Source of the DNA: Martinezella tropici
GTDB taxonomy: Bacteria > Pseudomonadota > Alphaproteobacteria > Rhizobiales > Rhizobiaceae
DNA: 64,000 nucleotides
Assembly (NCBI RefSeq): GCF_008370325.1
Contig: NZ_VNIP01000003.1
Location: 372,001 to 436,000 of the forward strand
Direction: 5' to 3'
Part shown: one piece after another, positions 26,614 through 34,929 of the stretch
How the letters are laid out: each line of letters opens with the position of its first letter
Position numbering within the stretch: position 1 is the stretch's first letter
Program-made: the position numbers and the translations under genes
Notes under the pieces: generated by a model
Database searches by the model: none
What the model saw: the letters and a program-made list of their open reading frames with translations, nothing else
Told to the model about the DNA's origin: nothing

Positions 26614-27534
26614 ATGCACGAAATCGATCTACGCCGCGTCGACCTCAACCTGCTGGTAGTATTTGAAACCCTCATGCGGCAACGGCACGTCGGCCGCTCG
26701 GGCGAGGCTCTCGGCTTGACCCAGCCGGCGGTGAGCCATGCCCTGTCCCGGCTGCGCCACCTGTTGGGAGACCCGCTTTTCGTGAGGCATGCCGGGGGCG
26801 TCAGGCCAACGCCGCGGGCGGAGGCATTGGATGCGCCGATCGGTCATGCACTGGCGGCTGTGCGCACAGCCTTGGCCGAGGCCAGCACCGTCGCCTTTAA
26901 TCCCGCCCGCGCGGTTCGCACCGTGTCGATTGGGGCCTCAGACTATGCGGACTTGGTGCTGATGCCGGCCCTGATGGCCGAGGTGCGCGCCTCCGCGCCC
27001 GGACTCGACATTCGGCGGCGATCGACCAGCAGGGAGGTCCTGCTTGGCGATCTGAGGCGTCGCGACATCGACCTGGTGATCGGCCCGCTCGCTGCAGCGC
27101 CAGATGGCTTGGTCCTGACGCCCCTCTTCACCGAGCATCTGGTACTGGTGGCCCAAAAAGGCCACCCGGCTCTGGCCGCCGAGATGTCCCTGAAGATGCT
27201 CGCCGAGCTCGAACATCTGCTGGTCTCGCTAGGCGGCGATGCGACTGGCAGTCTTGACCAACGCCTTGGCGAGACCGGCCTTTCCCGGCGCGTCGTAATG
27301 ACCCTTCCGAATTTTCTAGCGGCGCCCTTCATCGTGGGGGCGACAGACCTCGTCGCCCTGCTGGCCGAGCGCGTGGCGCGGAGGCTCGCCGATGCCGCAG
27401 CCATCGCCATTCACCCGCAGCCGGCCCCCGTCCCGACATGGTCCATCGGCCTTGCGCGTCTGGCTGGTGCCGCGCCAGATCCGGCCATAGATTGGATCGC
27501 CGCAAAGGCGGCAAAGGTTGCCGCGACAATCTAG
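26614..27534 (+). CDS. LysR-family transcriptional regulator
   Basis: This 306-residue regulator has the N-terminal helix-turn-helix LLVVFETLMRQRHVGRSGEALGLTQPAVSHALSRLRHLLGDPLFVR in the usual order, and a C-terminal periplasmic-binding-like effector domain of the NodD/SyrM/LinR subgroup (the opening MHEIDLRRVDLNLL is typical of it). It starts at an ATG at 26614 preceded by an AT-rich stretch with little ribosome-site character. It is divergent from the membrane protein gene and probably controls it. The effector is unknown; similarity to NodD-type proteins in the DNA-binding part is not evidence for nodulation. Confidence 0.88.
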   Translation: MHEIDLRRVDLNLLVVFETLMRQRHVGRSGEALGLTQPAVSHALSRLRHLLGDPLFVRHAGGVRPTPRAEALDAPIGHALAAVRTALAEASTVAFNPARAVRTVSIGASDYADLVLMPALMAEVRASAPGLDIRRRSTSREVLLGDLRRRDIDLVIGPLAAAPDGLVLTPLFTEHLVLVAQKGHPALAAEMSLKMLAELEHLLVSLGGDATGSLDQRLGETGLSRRVVMTLPNFLAAPFIVGATDLVALLAERVARRLADAAAIAIHPQPAPVPTWSIGLARLAGAAPDPAIDWIAAKAAKVAATI

Positions 27535-28027
27535 GCTAACCCGCCGATCATCGACGCGCGGGACGCTATGAGCCAACGGAAAATACGGCTCAATTCGCTA
27601 TCTGGCGCTCGCTCAACAAAACAAATCACTCATCACGATCTTCTTCCTGAAGACCATGAATCACATCCCAAACTTATTTAATAGGTCCTGAGCCTAGACG
27701 CCGAGAGGGACAGCAAGCCGCGTTTGTCGGACGACGACGCGACGGAAACAGGCGTCGGCAAGGCTGCGCTGGCGCCGGCGAGTGGGCGATAAAATCGATC
27801 GCATATGTCGATTTCCCCGATCGACATGGCGTCACGTCGACGCAGCAGCGGATCGCGAGACTGTGCCAAGCATGCCAGGCGGTGCCTTGTTGATCGCTCC
27901 CGAACCGCCGACCTCGCATAATCGGCCGCCTAGAATGGGTTTGCATGTTTCGGACATTCGATATTTTGTCACATCCATGTCATGAAATACGTCGACAGCT
28001 CGTGCCAGATCAAAAGCGGGTACCCAG
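27535..28027. other. 493-bp region between LysR and the decarboxylase gene
   Basis: It contains the right inverted repeat at 27684-27697. I see no credible gene: short frames in 27674-27985 have no ribosome sites and no recognisable motifs. The last 100 bp presumably hold the decarboxylase promoter. Confidence 0.5.
27684..27697 (-). repeat. Right terminal inverted repeat
   Basis: GGTCCTGAGCCTAG is the perfect 14-bp inverted partner of 26064-26077. The bases just inside both copies are AT-rich and partly alike, so the true repeat may be slightly longer and imperfect. Confidence 0.65.
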
Positions 28028-30385
28028 ATGGATTATTTCAGACGTTTCAACTTTCTGTTCGCAACACCAACCTTTGACAATGAGGATCTGGAGGGCGCCC
28101 GCTATAATCAGATCGTCGAGGAGATCGAACGCTCCGGCTTTGAAGTGGTGCGGGCGCGCAATCTCGAAGATGCGGAGATCGCCGTACAGACGGACGCCGC
28201 CATCGGCTGCATGCTGGTCGACTGGGGCAAGAAGGGGCTCGAAGGTAAAACTGCCGCTCTCATCAATCTGATGCGCCGGCGCGGTCTGGAATTCCCGATC
28301 ATCCTGCTCATCCGCCGCAAGCGCTTCGAGGATGTGCCGGTCGAAGTCCTCGATTTCATAGACGGCTATGTCTTCCTATCCGAAGAGACGCCCGCCTTTA
28401 TCGCCAAGAGCCTCATCAGCCGGCTAAAGCAATATGCCGAGACGTTGAAGACGCCATTTTTCGGTGCGCTGGTCGATTATGCCGAGGAAGGCAACCACCT
28501 CTGGACCTGCCCCGGGCACAATGGCGGCATCTTCTACAGCCGCAGCCCCATCGGTCGTGTCTTCATGGAGCATCTGGGCGAAGCGGTGTTTCGCGACGAC
28601 CTCGACAATTCCGTGCTCGACCTCGGCGACCTTCTGACCCATGAGGGACCCGCGCTTGCCGCACAGAAGGAAGCGGCAAAGATCTTCGGCGCCGAGAAGA
28701 CCTATTTCGTGCTGAACGGCACCTCCACCTCCAACAAGGTCGCTCTGTCAGCTCTCGTCACCGATGGCGATCTCGTGCTGTTCGATCGCAACAACCACAA
28801 GGCTGCTCATCACGGCGCTCTGATGATCTCGGGCGGCATTCCGGTCTATCTGCCGACCAGACGCAACCTTTATGGGCTGATCGGCCCCATGGATTTTGCC
28901 GAAATGGACGAGGAGGCCCTGCGCGAGCGCATCCGCACCCACCCATTGGTGAAAGATCCGGAGGCTTACAAGAAGCCGCGCCCGTTCCGCGTCGCGGTCG
29001 TGGAGCAGTGCACCTATGATGGCACCATCCACAATGCCGAGATGATCCTCAAGCGCATCGGCCATTTGTGCGATTACATCCTCTTCGATGAGGCTTGGGC
29101 GGGTTTCATGAAATTTCACCCGCTCTATGCCGGACGTTTTGCCATGGGTCTTTCCGACCTCGGCCCGGATGCGCCCGGTATCATCGCCACGCAATCGACC
29201 CACAAGCAGCTCGCCAGCTTCTCGCAGGCCTCGCAGATCCACATGAAGGACCGGCATATCACCGGTCAGAAGCGCCGCGTGGAGCACCGGCGCTTCAACG
29301 AAAGCTTCATGCAGCATGCCTCGACCTCACCCTTCTATCCGCTGTTTGCCTCGCTCGACGTCGGTGCGCAGATGATGAAGGGCCGTTCGGGCGAAGTGCT
29401 CTGGGACGACACGATCCGCCTCGGCATCGAGCTGCGCAAGAAGATCCGCGCCGTGCGCCGCGAATTCGAGGAGAAGGAACATCGTCCGGAGCGCCGCTGG
29501 TTCTTCGAGCCCTTTGTGCCCGACCGGGTGGCGATCCCAGATGTCTCAAGTCCCGGCGCGGTGCACGACGTGCCGTGGGAGAGCGTCGCCACCGATCAGC
29601 TCGCCACCAATCCTGCCTTCTGGCACCTGACACCCGGTGCGGCATGGCACGGCTTTTCGGGGATGGAGCCGGGTTTCGCCATGACCGATCCGAACAAGCT
29701 GACCCTGCTGACCCCCGGTTTCGACCGGGCGAGCGGAAAATACACCGAGCACGGCATACCGGCGCCCGTGGTCGCACAATATCTGCGCGAAAACCGCATC
29801 GTTGCGGAAAAGAACGACCTCAATTCGCTGCTATTCCTCCTTACCCCTGGCGTCGAGGCCAGCAAGGCCGGCACGTTGATCAGCGGTCTTGTCGCTTTCA
29901 AGAAACTCCATGACGACAATGCGCTGCTGGAAGACGCAATCCCGGAATTCTATCGTCGCCGCCCAGGCCGCTATGCAGGCGTGCGCCTGCGCGATCTCTG
30001 CGCTGAGATGCACAATTTCTTCCGCCAGGCCGATGTGAGCGCGCTACAGACGAAGCAGTTTTCCGCCGACCACCTGCCGCCGATGGCCATGTCGCCGCAT
30101 GATGCCGCGCGCTGCCTGGTGCGCAACGATGTGGATTATCTGCCGATCGACGCCATTGCCGGCCGCATCGCAACGACACCCTTCGTCGTCTACCCGCCGG
30201 GGATCGCGACCATCGTGCCCGGCGAGCGCCTGACGGAACAGGCAAAGCCGATGATCGACTATCTCAAGATGTTCGAGACCTGCTTCAACACCTTCCCCGG
30301 CTTCGAGGTAGAGATCCAGGGGCTCTATCGCGAGATCGACGCATCCGGCAAAATCCGGCTCTATACCTACGTCGTCGCGGAATAG
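28028..30385 (+). CDS. Lysine/ornithine/arginine decarboxylase (class III, PLP)
   Basis: This 785-residue decarboxylase of the large prokaryotic type has an N-terminal response-regulator-like wing domain (residues 1-130), then the PLP core with ATQSTHKQLASFSQ in which Lys393 is the Schiff-base lysine, the cofactor segment LFDEAWAGFMKFHP, and a C-terminal domain. It decarboxylates a basic amino acid to the matching diamine (cadaverine, putrescine or agmatine) in the cytosol, consuming a proton. In enterobacteria such enzymes serve acid resistance; rhizobial members may supply polyamines. Which amino acid is used cannot be decided by eye. An acetyltransferase gene follows after 21 bp. Confidence 0.9.
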   Translation: MDYFRRFNFLFATPTFDNEDLEGARYNQIVEEIERSGFEVVRARNLEDAEIAVQTDAAIGCMLVDWGKKGLEGKTAALINLMRRRGLEFPIILLIRRKRFEDVPVEVLDFIDGYVFLSEETPAFIAKSLISRLKQYAETLKTPFFGALVDYAEEGNHLWTCPGHNGGIFYSRSPIGRVFMEHLGEAVFRDDLDNSVLDLGDLLTHEGPALAAQKEAAKIFGAEKTYFVLNGTSTSNKVALSALVTDGDLVLFDRNNHKAAHHGALMISGGIPVYLPTRRNLYGLIGPMDFAEMDEEALRERIRTHPLVKDPEAYKKPRPFRVAVVEQCTYDGTIHNAEMILKRIGHLCDYILFDEAWAGFMKFHPLYAGRFAMGLSDLGPDAPGIIATQSTHKQLASFSQASQIHMKDRHITGQKRRVEHRRFNESFMQHASTSPFYPLFASLDVGAQMMKGRSGEVLWDDTIRLGIELRKKIRAVRREFEEKEHRPERRWFFEPFVPDRVAIPDVSSPGAVHDVPWESVATDQLATNPAFWHLTPGAAWHGFSGMEPGFAMTDPNKLTLLTPGFDRASGKYTEHGIPAPVVAQYLRENRIVAEKNDLNSLLFLLTPGVEASKAGTLISGLVAFKKLHDDNALLEDAIPEFYRRRPGRYAGVRLRDLCAEMHNFFRQADVSALQTKQFSADHLPPMAMSPHDAARCLVRNDVDYLPIDAIAGRIATTPFVVYPPGIATIVPGERLTEQAKPMIDYLKMFETCFNTFPGFEVEIQGLYREIDASGKIRLYTYVVAE

Positions 30386-30406
30386 GCTGGAAAATTCGGA
30401 TTGGTC

Positions 30407-30967
30407 ATGAAGCAGGATAAAACAATCGTCGTTCGTCCATCCCGGGAGAGCGACGTCGATGCGATGTTGGCGATCTATCGCCGCCATATTCACCGGGGCG
30501 TCGAGGCTGGGGTTGATGATAGCGACACGCCGCAACCGGATGACCTGCGCGAACGGCGCAAGAATTTAAAGGACCGCCGCTTCCCGCATGTCGTTGCGAT
30601 CGACGGTGAGAAGGTCGTCGGCTATGCCTATGTGGTGTTGTTCCGCAAGCGCCCGGCCTACCGTTACACGGTCAAGCATTCGATCTATGTGCATCACGAC
30701 CATATCGGCCAGGGCGTCGGGAGCCTGCTCATGCGCGGGCTGATCGACGCCTGTGCTGCGGCCGGCTTCCGGCAGATGATCGGCTATATCGACGCAGACA
30801 ATGTCGCTTCACTCGCACTGCACGAACGCTTCGGCTTCGCCCGCGTCGGCCTATTGCCGGCGGTTGCCTATCGCTACGGCCGCTGGGCTGACACGGTCAT
30901 GGTCCAGCGCTCACTCGCCTCCGGCTCGACCACCCCACCGCCACCGCCGGCCCTCTCCACCCGCTGA
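30407..30967 (+). CDS. GNAT acetyltransferase, phosphinothricin acetyltransferase-like
   Basis: This 186-residue single GNAT domain has an acetyl-CoA binding segment YVHHDHIGQGVGSLLMRGL (residues 103-121), and ASLALHERFGFARVGLLPAVAYRYGRWADTVMVQRSL is the classical PAT/Bar-type C-terminal pattern. The start is the ATG at 30407; a TTG two codons earlier is less likely. It lies 21 bp downstream of the decarboxylase and is probably cotranscribed, so a product amine or an amino acid analogue may be its substrate. The C-terminus carries an unusual proline run, STTPPPPPALS. Confidence 0.83.
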   Translation: MKQDKTIVVRPSRESDVDAMLAIYRRHIHRGVEAGVDDSDTPQPDDLRERRKNLKDRRFPHVVAIDGEKVVGYAYVVLFRKRPAYRYTVKHSIYVHHDHIGQGVGSLLMRGLIDACAAAGFRQMIGYIDADNVASLALHERFGFARVGLLPAVAYRYGRWADTVMVQRSLASGSTTPPPPPALSTR

Positions 30968-31085
30968 AACCAATGAGATCGATGCCGACAAGCATGGCTG
31001 GCGCAAACCATGCTCGTGGCACTTATCGTCATGTTCCACCGATGTGTCTCGCGCCTTCCAGGACCATTTGCGTTCAGCGATCCGA

Positions 31086-31481
31086 TCAGGGCCGTCTTAT
31101 TTCGTCGCGCCGTACCAGCCAGAACAGCAGCAGCAGAACGATCACGACGGGAAGGAAAACCGCCAGGATCGCAACCACCACGCTCCCGAAGGTTCCATCC
31201 GATATGACGTGAGGTGCGATGGAAGCTGTCACGGACAGCCAATAAAGCGGAAGGAGCCATATGACTGCGCCTGACCGCAACAGCATCGCGACGGTAGCAA
31301 GGATCAGCCCGAGCGATCCGACGATGAGATTTACGGTCGCAACTTTCGGGTCAACAAGTCCCGGCGTTTCGATCGCCATGTAATCCGCAACCTTCATCAT
31401 GGCCCGCAACACAAAGACAGTGCCAATGATCATCGCCGCGGTGGCGATCCGATATATCCACTTGGAAACCTTTGTCCTCAC
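31086..31481 (-). CDS. Small four-helix membrane protein of unknown function
   Basis: The 131-residue protein is best started at the GTG at 31481, which has a GAGGA ribosome site six bases upstream. Four hydrophobic segments occur at about residues 12-30, 45-65, 70-90 and 98-122, with a basic C-terminal tail WLVRRDEIRRP. I do not recognise the family. It is convergent with the acetyltransferase gene and has no evident operon partners. Confidence 0.6.
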   Translation of the reverse strand: MRTKVSKWIYRIATAAMIIGTVFVLRAMMKVADYMAIETPGLVDPKVATVNLIVGSLGLILATVAMLLRSGAVIWLLPLYWLSVTASIAPHVISDGTFGSVVVAILAVFLPVVIVLLLLFWLVRRDEIRRP

Positions 31482-31966
31482 ACCGTGTCCTCGTCCTTGA
31501 CTATGGACTTGTACAGGTTTTCCATTCAATTGCGCAACCAAAGGTTTTCCTCAAAGGATTAGCCGCGGGCTCTACCACGGAAAAGAAGGGCGTCTCACCG
31601 GCCAGCCGTGTTGTCGTTGAGGATAGCATGCAGGTTCTAGAATCTATCGGAGGTAGTCGCTGCGCCCCGGCCAGCGATCACGTCGCCGGTCGCTCGTTTT
31701 GGCACACGCCGGGCGACAAATCTCAAGGAGAAACGATCGGTTCCAGACCCAGATATCCTCTTCCATCCGGCACCCCATCGTGGATTTTGCATCGATAAGA
31801 ACGCTCACAGGCGAATGCCGAGTTTTCCCGCATGCCGCGTGAGAAGAAGGCGGCCGTTCTTTTGGATTTGCCGCCCAATAACCATAAGCATCATCTAATA
31901 TATGATATCTCTAAAATTCCCTATGGCTGCTTTGTTCCAACAAAGCAAACATAGGGAGACTTTATA
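31482..31966. other. 485-bp intergenic region before the XRE gene
   Basis: No gene is seen. The segment 31870-31966 is AT-rich and contains a long palindrome immediately before the XRE start, described separately. The 11-mer CATCATCTAAT at 31889-31899 recurs in inverted form just after the XRE gene at 32365-32375. Confidence 0.5.
31921..31954. promoter_or_regulatory. Long palindromic operator before the XRE gene
   Basis: The core TGCTTTGTTCCAACAAAGCA (31928-31947) has perfect 9-bp arms. It is enclosed after 2-bp gaps by CTATG (31921-31925) and CATAG (31950-31954), which also pair, giving 14 of 17 symmetric positions over 34 bp. It lies 12 bp before the GTG start and overlaps the ribosome site, so autoregulation by the XRE protein is likely. 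Confidence 0.7.
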
Positions 31967-32365
31967 GTGGCTCACGATCCAGCCCGCGGCAAACGCGTTC
32001 GAGAGGCTATATCTCGGCGTCAGATCCGGAAAGTACACGCGCTCGCCGCCGAACTAAATGTGTCCGTTGCCGCCGTCTCGCGTTGGCAGAATGGCGGCCA
32101 TACCTCATTGGAAAGTGCTTGTGCGCTTGCCCAACTGCTGGATGTCTCTCTCGATTGGTTGCTACTTGGGCGCGGTACGATGGAGTGGCACAGGGACAGC
32201 ACAATTTCCCAGACTGAGCTTCAATGGGTGCTCGCGCTCCGCAGCCGGTCCACGATGATACAGGCGGGCTTCATCAATCTGCTTCAAGCCATCCCACCAG
32301 AACAGCCTTACGCTGAGCGCAATTGTGCCCGCATTTTCACCTTCCGCTCAACAGCTTCAGGTTGA
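31967..32365 (+). CDS. XRE-family helix-turn-helix regulator
   Basis: This 132-residue regulator has an N-terminal Cro/CI-type helix-turn-helix: RKVHALAAELNVSVAAVSRW and then GGHTSLESACALAQLLDVSLDWLLLGRG, the standard five-helix ending. The C-terminal 60 residues carry no domain that I recognise and are rich in Gln/Arg (ELQWVLALRSRSTMIQAGFINLLQA), possibly for dimerisation. It starts with GTG at 31967, preceded by AGGGAGA. It lies directly upstream of four unrecognised genes on the same strand and is their probable regulator. The large palindrome at 31921-31954 is its likely operator. Confidence 0.82.
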   Translation: MAHDPARGKRVREAISRRQIRKVHALAAELNVSVAAVSRWQNGGHTSLESACALAQLLDVSLDWLLLGRGTMEWHRDSTISQTELQWVLALRSRSTMIQAGFINLLQAIPPEQPYAERNCARIFTFRSTASG

Positions 32366-32500
32366 TTAGATGATGAATATATAAGACATTTCTAATTAGG
32401 GTTTCAAACACAGCACCGGATGATCGGACGGAAAGCGTATTCGGCTTGTGCCGCGGGAGAGACCCTTTGCTTCACTCTCAACGCAAAAGGATTGTTGACC

Positions 32501-33166
32501 ATGTCTACATTGCTGACCATCAACGTGAAGAACTACCAGCCGCAGACACAGAGCTTCTACTTCTTCCAGCAGCCGGCTATCTATACCGGCGGCGGGCAGG
32601 TCTACTCGAACAGCCTTTATTCGCAATCTCTCGGCAACTACGATGCAACCGGCGCGATCCTGACCTTCCAGGTCAATCTGCAATATTATGCCGGCATCCA
32701 GCAGGCGAACACGCCACCGCAGGTTGGTCAATCCTCGGGCTTCGCCTCCGCCAGCCGCGCAATCGACCTTGCCGGCGCCGGCAGCGGCGCGCCGAACGAC
32801 TGGACGACCGCGACAGTTTCGCCGCTCGGCCTTTCCGCACCGATCAACGGCCAGGGCGTACAACCAGGCGCTTTCCGCATCACGACACCGAGCTTCACCT
32901 CGCCGCCCTATTACAATGTCGGCTCGGCGATCGCCGTCAACGGTGGCATCGTGCTCTCCAACTTCGTGCAGGCAAACCCGATGAACAACATCGATTGCCA
33001 GCCCATCCTCAAATACTTTGTCCAGACGGGGGCCTATACGCCGGGCAACGTCATGAACTTCTCGCAGTCCAGCGTGAACGCCGCCCTCTCCGATTTTACC
33101 GGCGGCTACACCATCTGCAACGTCAGCCTGCAAGCCAACGGCAACTGGAGCACCCAGCTCCAGTAA
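32501..33166 (+). CDS. Unrecognised Gln/Asn/Ser/Tyr-rich protein, paralogue 1
   Basis: The 221-residue protein is of unusual composition: no Glu and no His, only two Lys, two Arg and five Asp, and many Gln, Asn, Ser, Tyr, Gly and Pro. That suggests an all-beta, surface or structural protein, yet no signal peptide is present. It is clearly paralogous to the gene at 33310: both have an early FYxFQ segment, an NYDxxGA block before YYAG/IYAG, a central LSPLG block, a PGAF/VGAF block and a late DFT-G segment before the C-terminus. I cannot assign a family. The start is the ATG at 32501; a longer frame from 32420 lacks a ribosome site. Confidence 0.72.
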   Translation: MSTLLTINVKNYQPQTQSFYFFQQPAIYTGGGQVYSNSLYSQSLGNYDATGAILTFQVNLQYYAGIQQANTPPQVGQSSGFASASRAIDLAGAGSGAPNDWTTATVSPLGLSAPINGQGVQPGAFRITTPSFTSPPYYNVGSAIAVNGGIVLSNFVQANPMNNIDCQPILKYFVQTGAYTPGNVMNFSQSSVNAALSDFTGGYTICNVSLQANGNWSTQLQ

Positions 33167-33180
33167 GCCCGGAGCGGCCG

Positions 33181-33262
33181 TGCGGGTGGAGAACCGCGCC
33201 TCCTCACCTTCACCCGCATGCGCCTGCCATCTGATGTTCGCCGCCAGCCAAGGCGGCGAACA
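33181..33262. other. Two nested intergenic hairpins between the paralogues
   Basis: TGCGGGTG (33181-33188) pairs with CACCCGCA (33211-33218), and TGTTCGCCGCC (33235-33245) pairs perfectly over 11 bp with GGCGGCGAACA (33252-33262) around the loop AGCCAA. No T-tract follows, so these look like mRNA stabilisers or partial terminators. Confidence 0.55.
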
Positions 33263-33309
33263 ACCTGAACCCAAATGGCCTGAAGCTTAAACGGGATTGT
33301 GGGAACATC

Positions 33310-34029
33310 ATGAGCAGTTCGTCCTACCAAATCGTCGTTCGGAATCTCTCGCAGACGGCGCAGTATTTCTACGTCTTTCAGAAAAGAGCCGTGTTCGAGC
33401 CGTCCGCGGGTACCATCTACTGCTCTAGCCTCGGCTGCCAATATGTCAGCAATTACGACAACTCGGGCGCGCAGATAATCTTCGGCCTGGATAGACAAAT
33501 CTACGCGGGCGCGATCAGCACTGCAGTGTCGCCGCCGCCACCGCCGCTGCCTACCGCATCGAACGCGTCCGGAACTTTGCGGCTCCTGGTCAGCAAGGCG
33601 ACCGCAAAAAAAGCAATCTCGCTGACGACTGACACAGGCAACAATCCGCCGACCAATTTTACGGAATTGACGCTCAGTCCGCTGGGGTTTTCGCCGCCCA
33701 CCTATCAATCGGGGATCTCGGTTGGAGCTTTTGGCGTCAAGGTGCCGCCCTATACGCCGGCTCCGTATCCCGAGCTCTTTTGCGGCGTCGCTGCATTGTA
33801 CACAGGCGAGAGCGTTGTCCTATCGAGCTTCGTGGCGCCCGTGCCCAACGCCGTGATGAGTTGCGCGCCGGCGCAAGTCTTCTTCGTCAAGACAGGCTAT
33901 CAGCCTATCGCGAGCCTCCTGGCCTATGACGAGAGCAACTCGGCGCGATGTGATTTCACTGCCGGCTTCGCCACGATCACCGCCACCTACAATTCAAACG
34001 GGACGTTTTCAACGACCGGTGGACCATAG
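33310..34029 (+). CDS. Unrecognised protein, paralogue 2
   Basis: This 239-residue paralogue of the 32501 gene aligns over nearly the whole length: QYFYVFQKRAVF against SFYFFQQPAIY, NYDNSGAQIIF against NYDATGAILTF, TLSPLGFSPP against TVSPLGLSAP, VGAFGVKVPPYT against PGAFRITTPSFT, and CDFTAGFATI against SDFTGGYTIC. It has more charged residues than paralogue 1, a central proline run PPPPPL near residue 80, and four cysteines. No signal peptide and no transmembrane segment are seen. The start is the ATG at 33310. Two divergent copies next to each other point to an old duplication and distinct roles. Confidence 0.74.
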   Translation: MSSSSYQIVVRNLSQTAQYFYVFQKRAVFEPSAGTIYCSSLGCQYVSNYDNSGAQIIFGLDRQIYAGAISTAVSPPPPPLPTASNASGTLRLLVSKATAKKAISLTTDTGNNPPTNFTELTLSPLGFSPPTYQSGISVGAFGVKVPPYTPAPYPELFCGVAALYTGESVVLSSFVAPVPNAVMSCAPAQVFFVKTGYQPIASLLAYDESNSARCDFTAGFATITATYNSNGTFSTTGGP

Positions 34030-34288
34030 GCCGAAGCTAGCCGGTTTGTCGGGAACGACTGAACGAGGCGCAAACTGCTTGCGCAAGACCACGGCGCGAG
34101 GCGCTGCCCCGCCGTTTGCCTGAATGCCCCGAGGCTGCCTACGGGCACCTCCCTGAACACTCACAGACACGGCGGACGGCACGAATTCGCTCACCGCCAT
34201 ACCAGGTCCGGCGGCGCGCGCTGTCGGTCAGCGCTCCCCGCATGCGGTGGGGAACGCTCATCTCCTCCTAGCGAAAAGGAAAACCGTC

Positions 34289-34834
34289 ATGCAAAATACC
34301 AAACTACGCAGCCGCATCCTCGCCGCAACGCTCACCGCCCTCGTTGCGCTTGGCGCAACAAGCTCGGCGCATGCCTATTCCATCTATCGCAGTGTCACGG
34401 CCGATGCCGCAACGGGAATTGTCGTTTGGACAGCGGTCAACTTTGGCGTCAGTGGAAATCCGCCGACGTTGTCGTTCTACTATTATCCTAATGATGCGGC
34501 CGCCCTGCTTGCGATGCCGGGCGCCCAATGCTTCGTCAAGGTGGACCTCGGCAATCTTGTCAATCCTCCGCCCGGCACCCAGATTCCAATCGGAAACGGT
34601 ATCCAGTTCAATGCGAATGCCGCCGATAATCCCAGGCCCTTCCCCTGGAATGTTGTCTTCGACAATGTACAACCCGGCCATTGGAGCATCGCAAAGACAG
34701 AGATCCAAAACCCGACATCGTCCAATAACGCGGCAAGCCGCGTGGCGGCGGTAGCCTTCCAGGCCCTTGCCACGACGGCCGGCTCTGGGACCACCGTCGT
34801 CAATGGACAATTGACCAATTGCGCTGCCCAATAG
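34289..34834 (+). CDS. Secreted protein of unknown function
   Basis: This 181-residue protein has a clear Sec signal peptide (basic MQNTKLRSR, hydrophobic ILAATLTALVALGA, cleavage after AHA near residue 29). The mature part is Asn-, Pro- and Ala-rich with two cysteines (Cys74 region AQCFVKVDLG and the C-terminal NCAAQ) that could form a disulphide. AAAAGGA lies eight bases before the ATG. I do not recognise a domain. Its place after the two paralogues suggests a joint exported or surface structure, but no secretion genes are next to it. Confidence 0.75.
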   Translation: MQNTKLRSRILAATLTALVALGATSSAHAYSIYRSVTADAATGIVVWTAVNFGVSGNPPTLSFYYYPNDAAALLAMPGAQCFVKVDLGNLVNPPPGTQIPIGNGIQFNANAADNPRPFPWNVVFDNVQPGHWSIAKTEIQNPTSSNNAASRVAAVAFQALATTAGSGTTVVNGQLTNCAAQ

Positions 34835-34880
34835 ACTTTCCGTGAGAAGGCCCTAATGTTTAAAAACGCAATGATTTTCA

Positions 34881-34914
34881 CCGCCGGTCTTCTTAAAAGT
34901 CCGGCGGCTTTTTC
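34881..34914 (+). terminator. Terminator-like hairpin after the secreted protein gene
   Basis: CCGCCGG (34881-34887) pairs with CCGGCGG (34901-34907) and is followed by CTTTTT. It lies 46 bp after the stop codon and only 16 bp before the next start, so it may attenuate expression of the fourth gene. Confidence 0.6.
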
Positions 34915-34929
34915 ACGGGAGAATTCGAC

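Larger units (their letters stand above)
26064..27697. mobile_element. Possible transposase-less mobile unit carrying a LysR gene and a membrane protein
   Basis: A 1634-bp segment is bounded by perfect 14-bp inverted repeats and holds two divergent genes but no transposase. It abuts a truncated permease gene on its left. It may be an IS whose transposase was replaced by passenger genes, or two IS ends left after deletions. The family cannot be assigned without a database. Confidence 0.5.

Noticed and set aside
26614-27534. Possibility that the LysR protein is NodD
   Set aside because: The N-terminus resembles the NodD subgroup, but there is no nod box or nod gene in the window and its partner is a membrane protein.
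27674-27985. Short frames on both strands before the decarboxylase gene
   Set aside because: No ribosome site, no motif, and no continuation of the truncated permease was found there.
31472-31798. 108-codon plus-strand frame in the gap before the XRE gene
   Set aside because: It overlaps the start of the membrane protein gene, lacks a ribosome site and has no recognisable feature.
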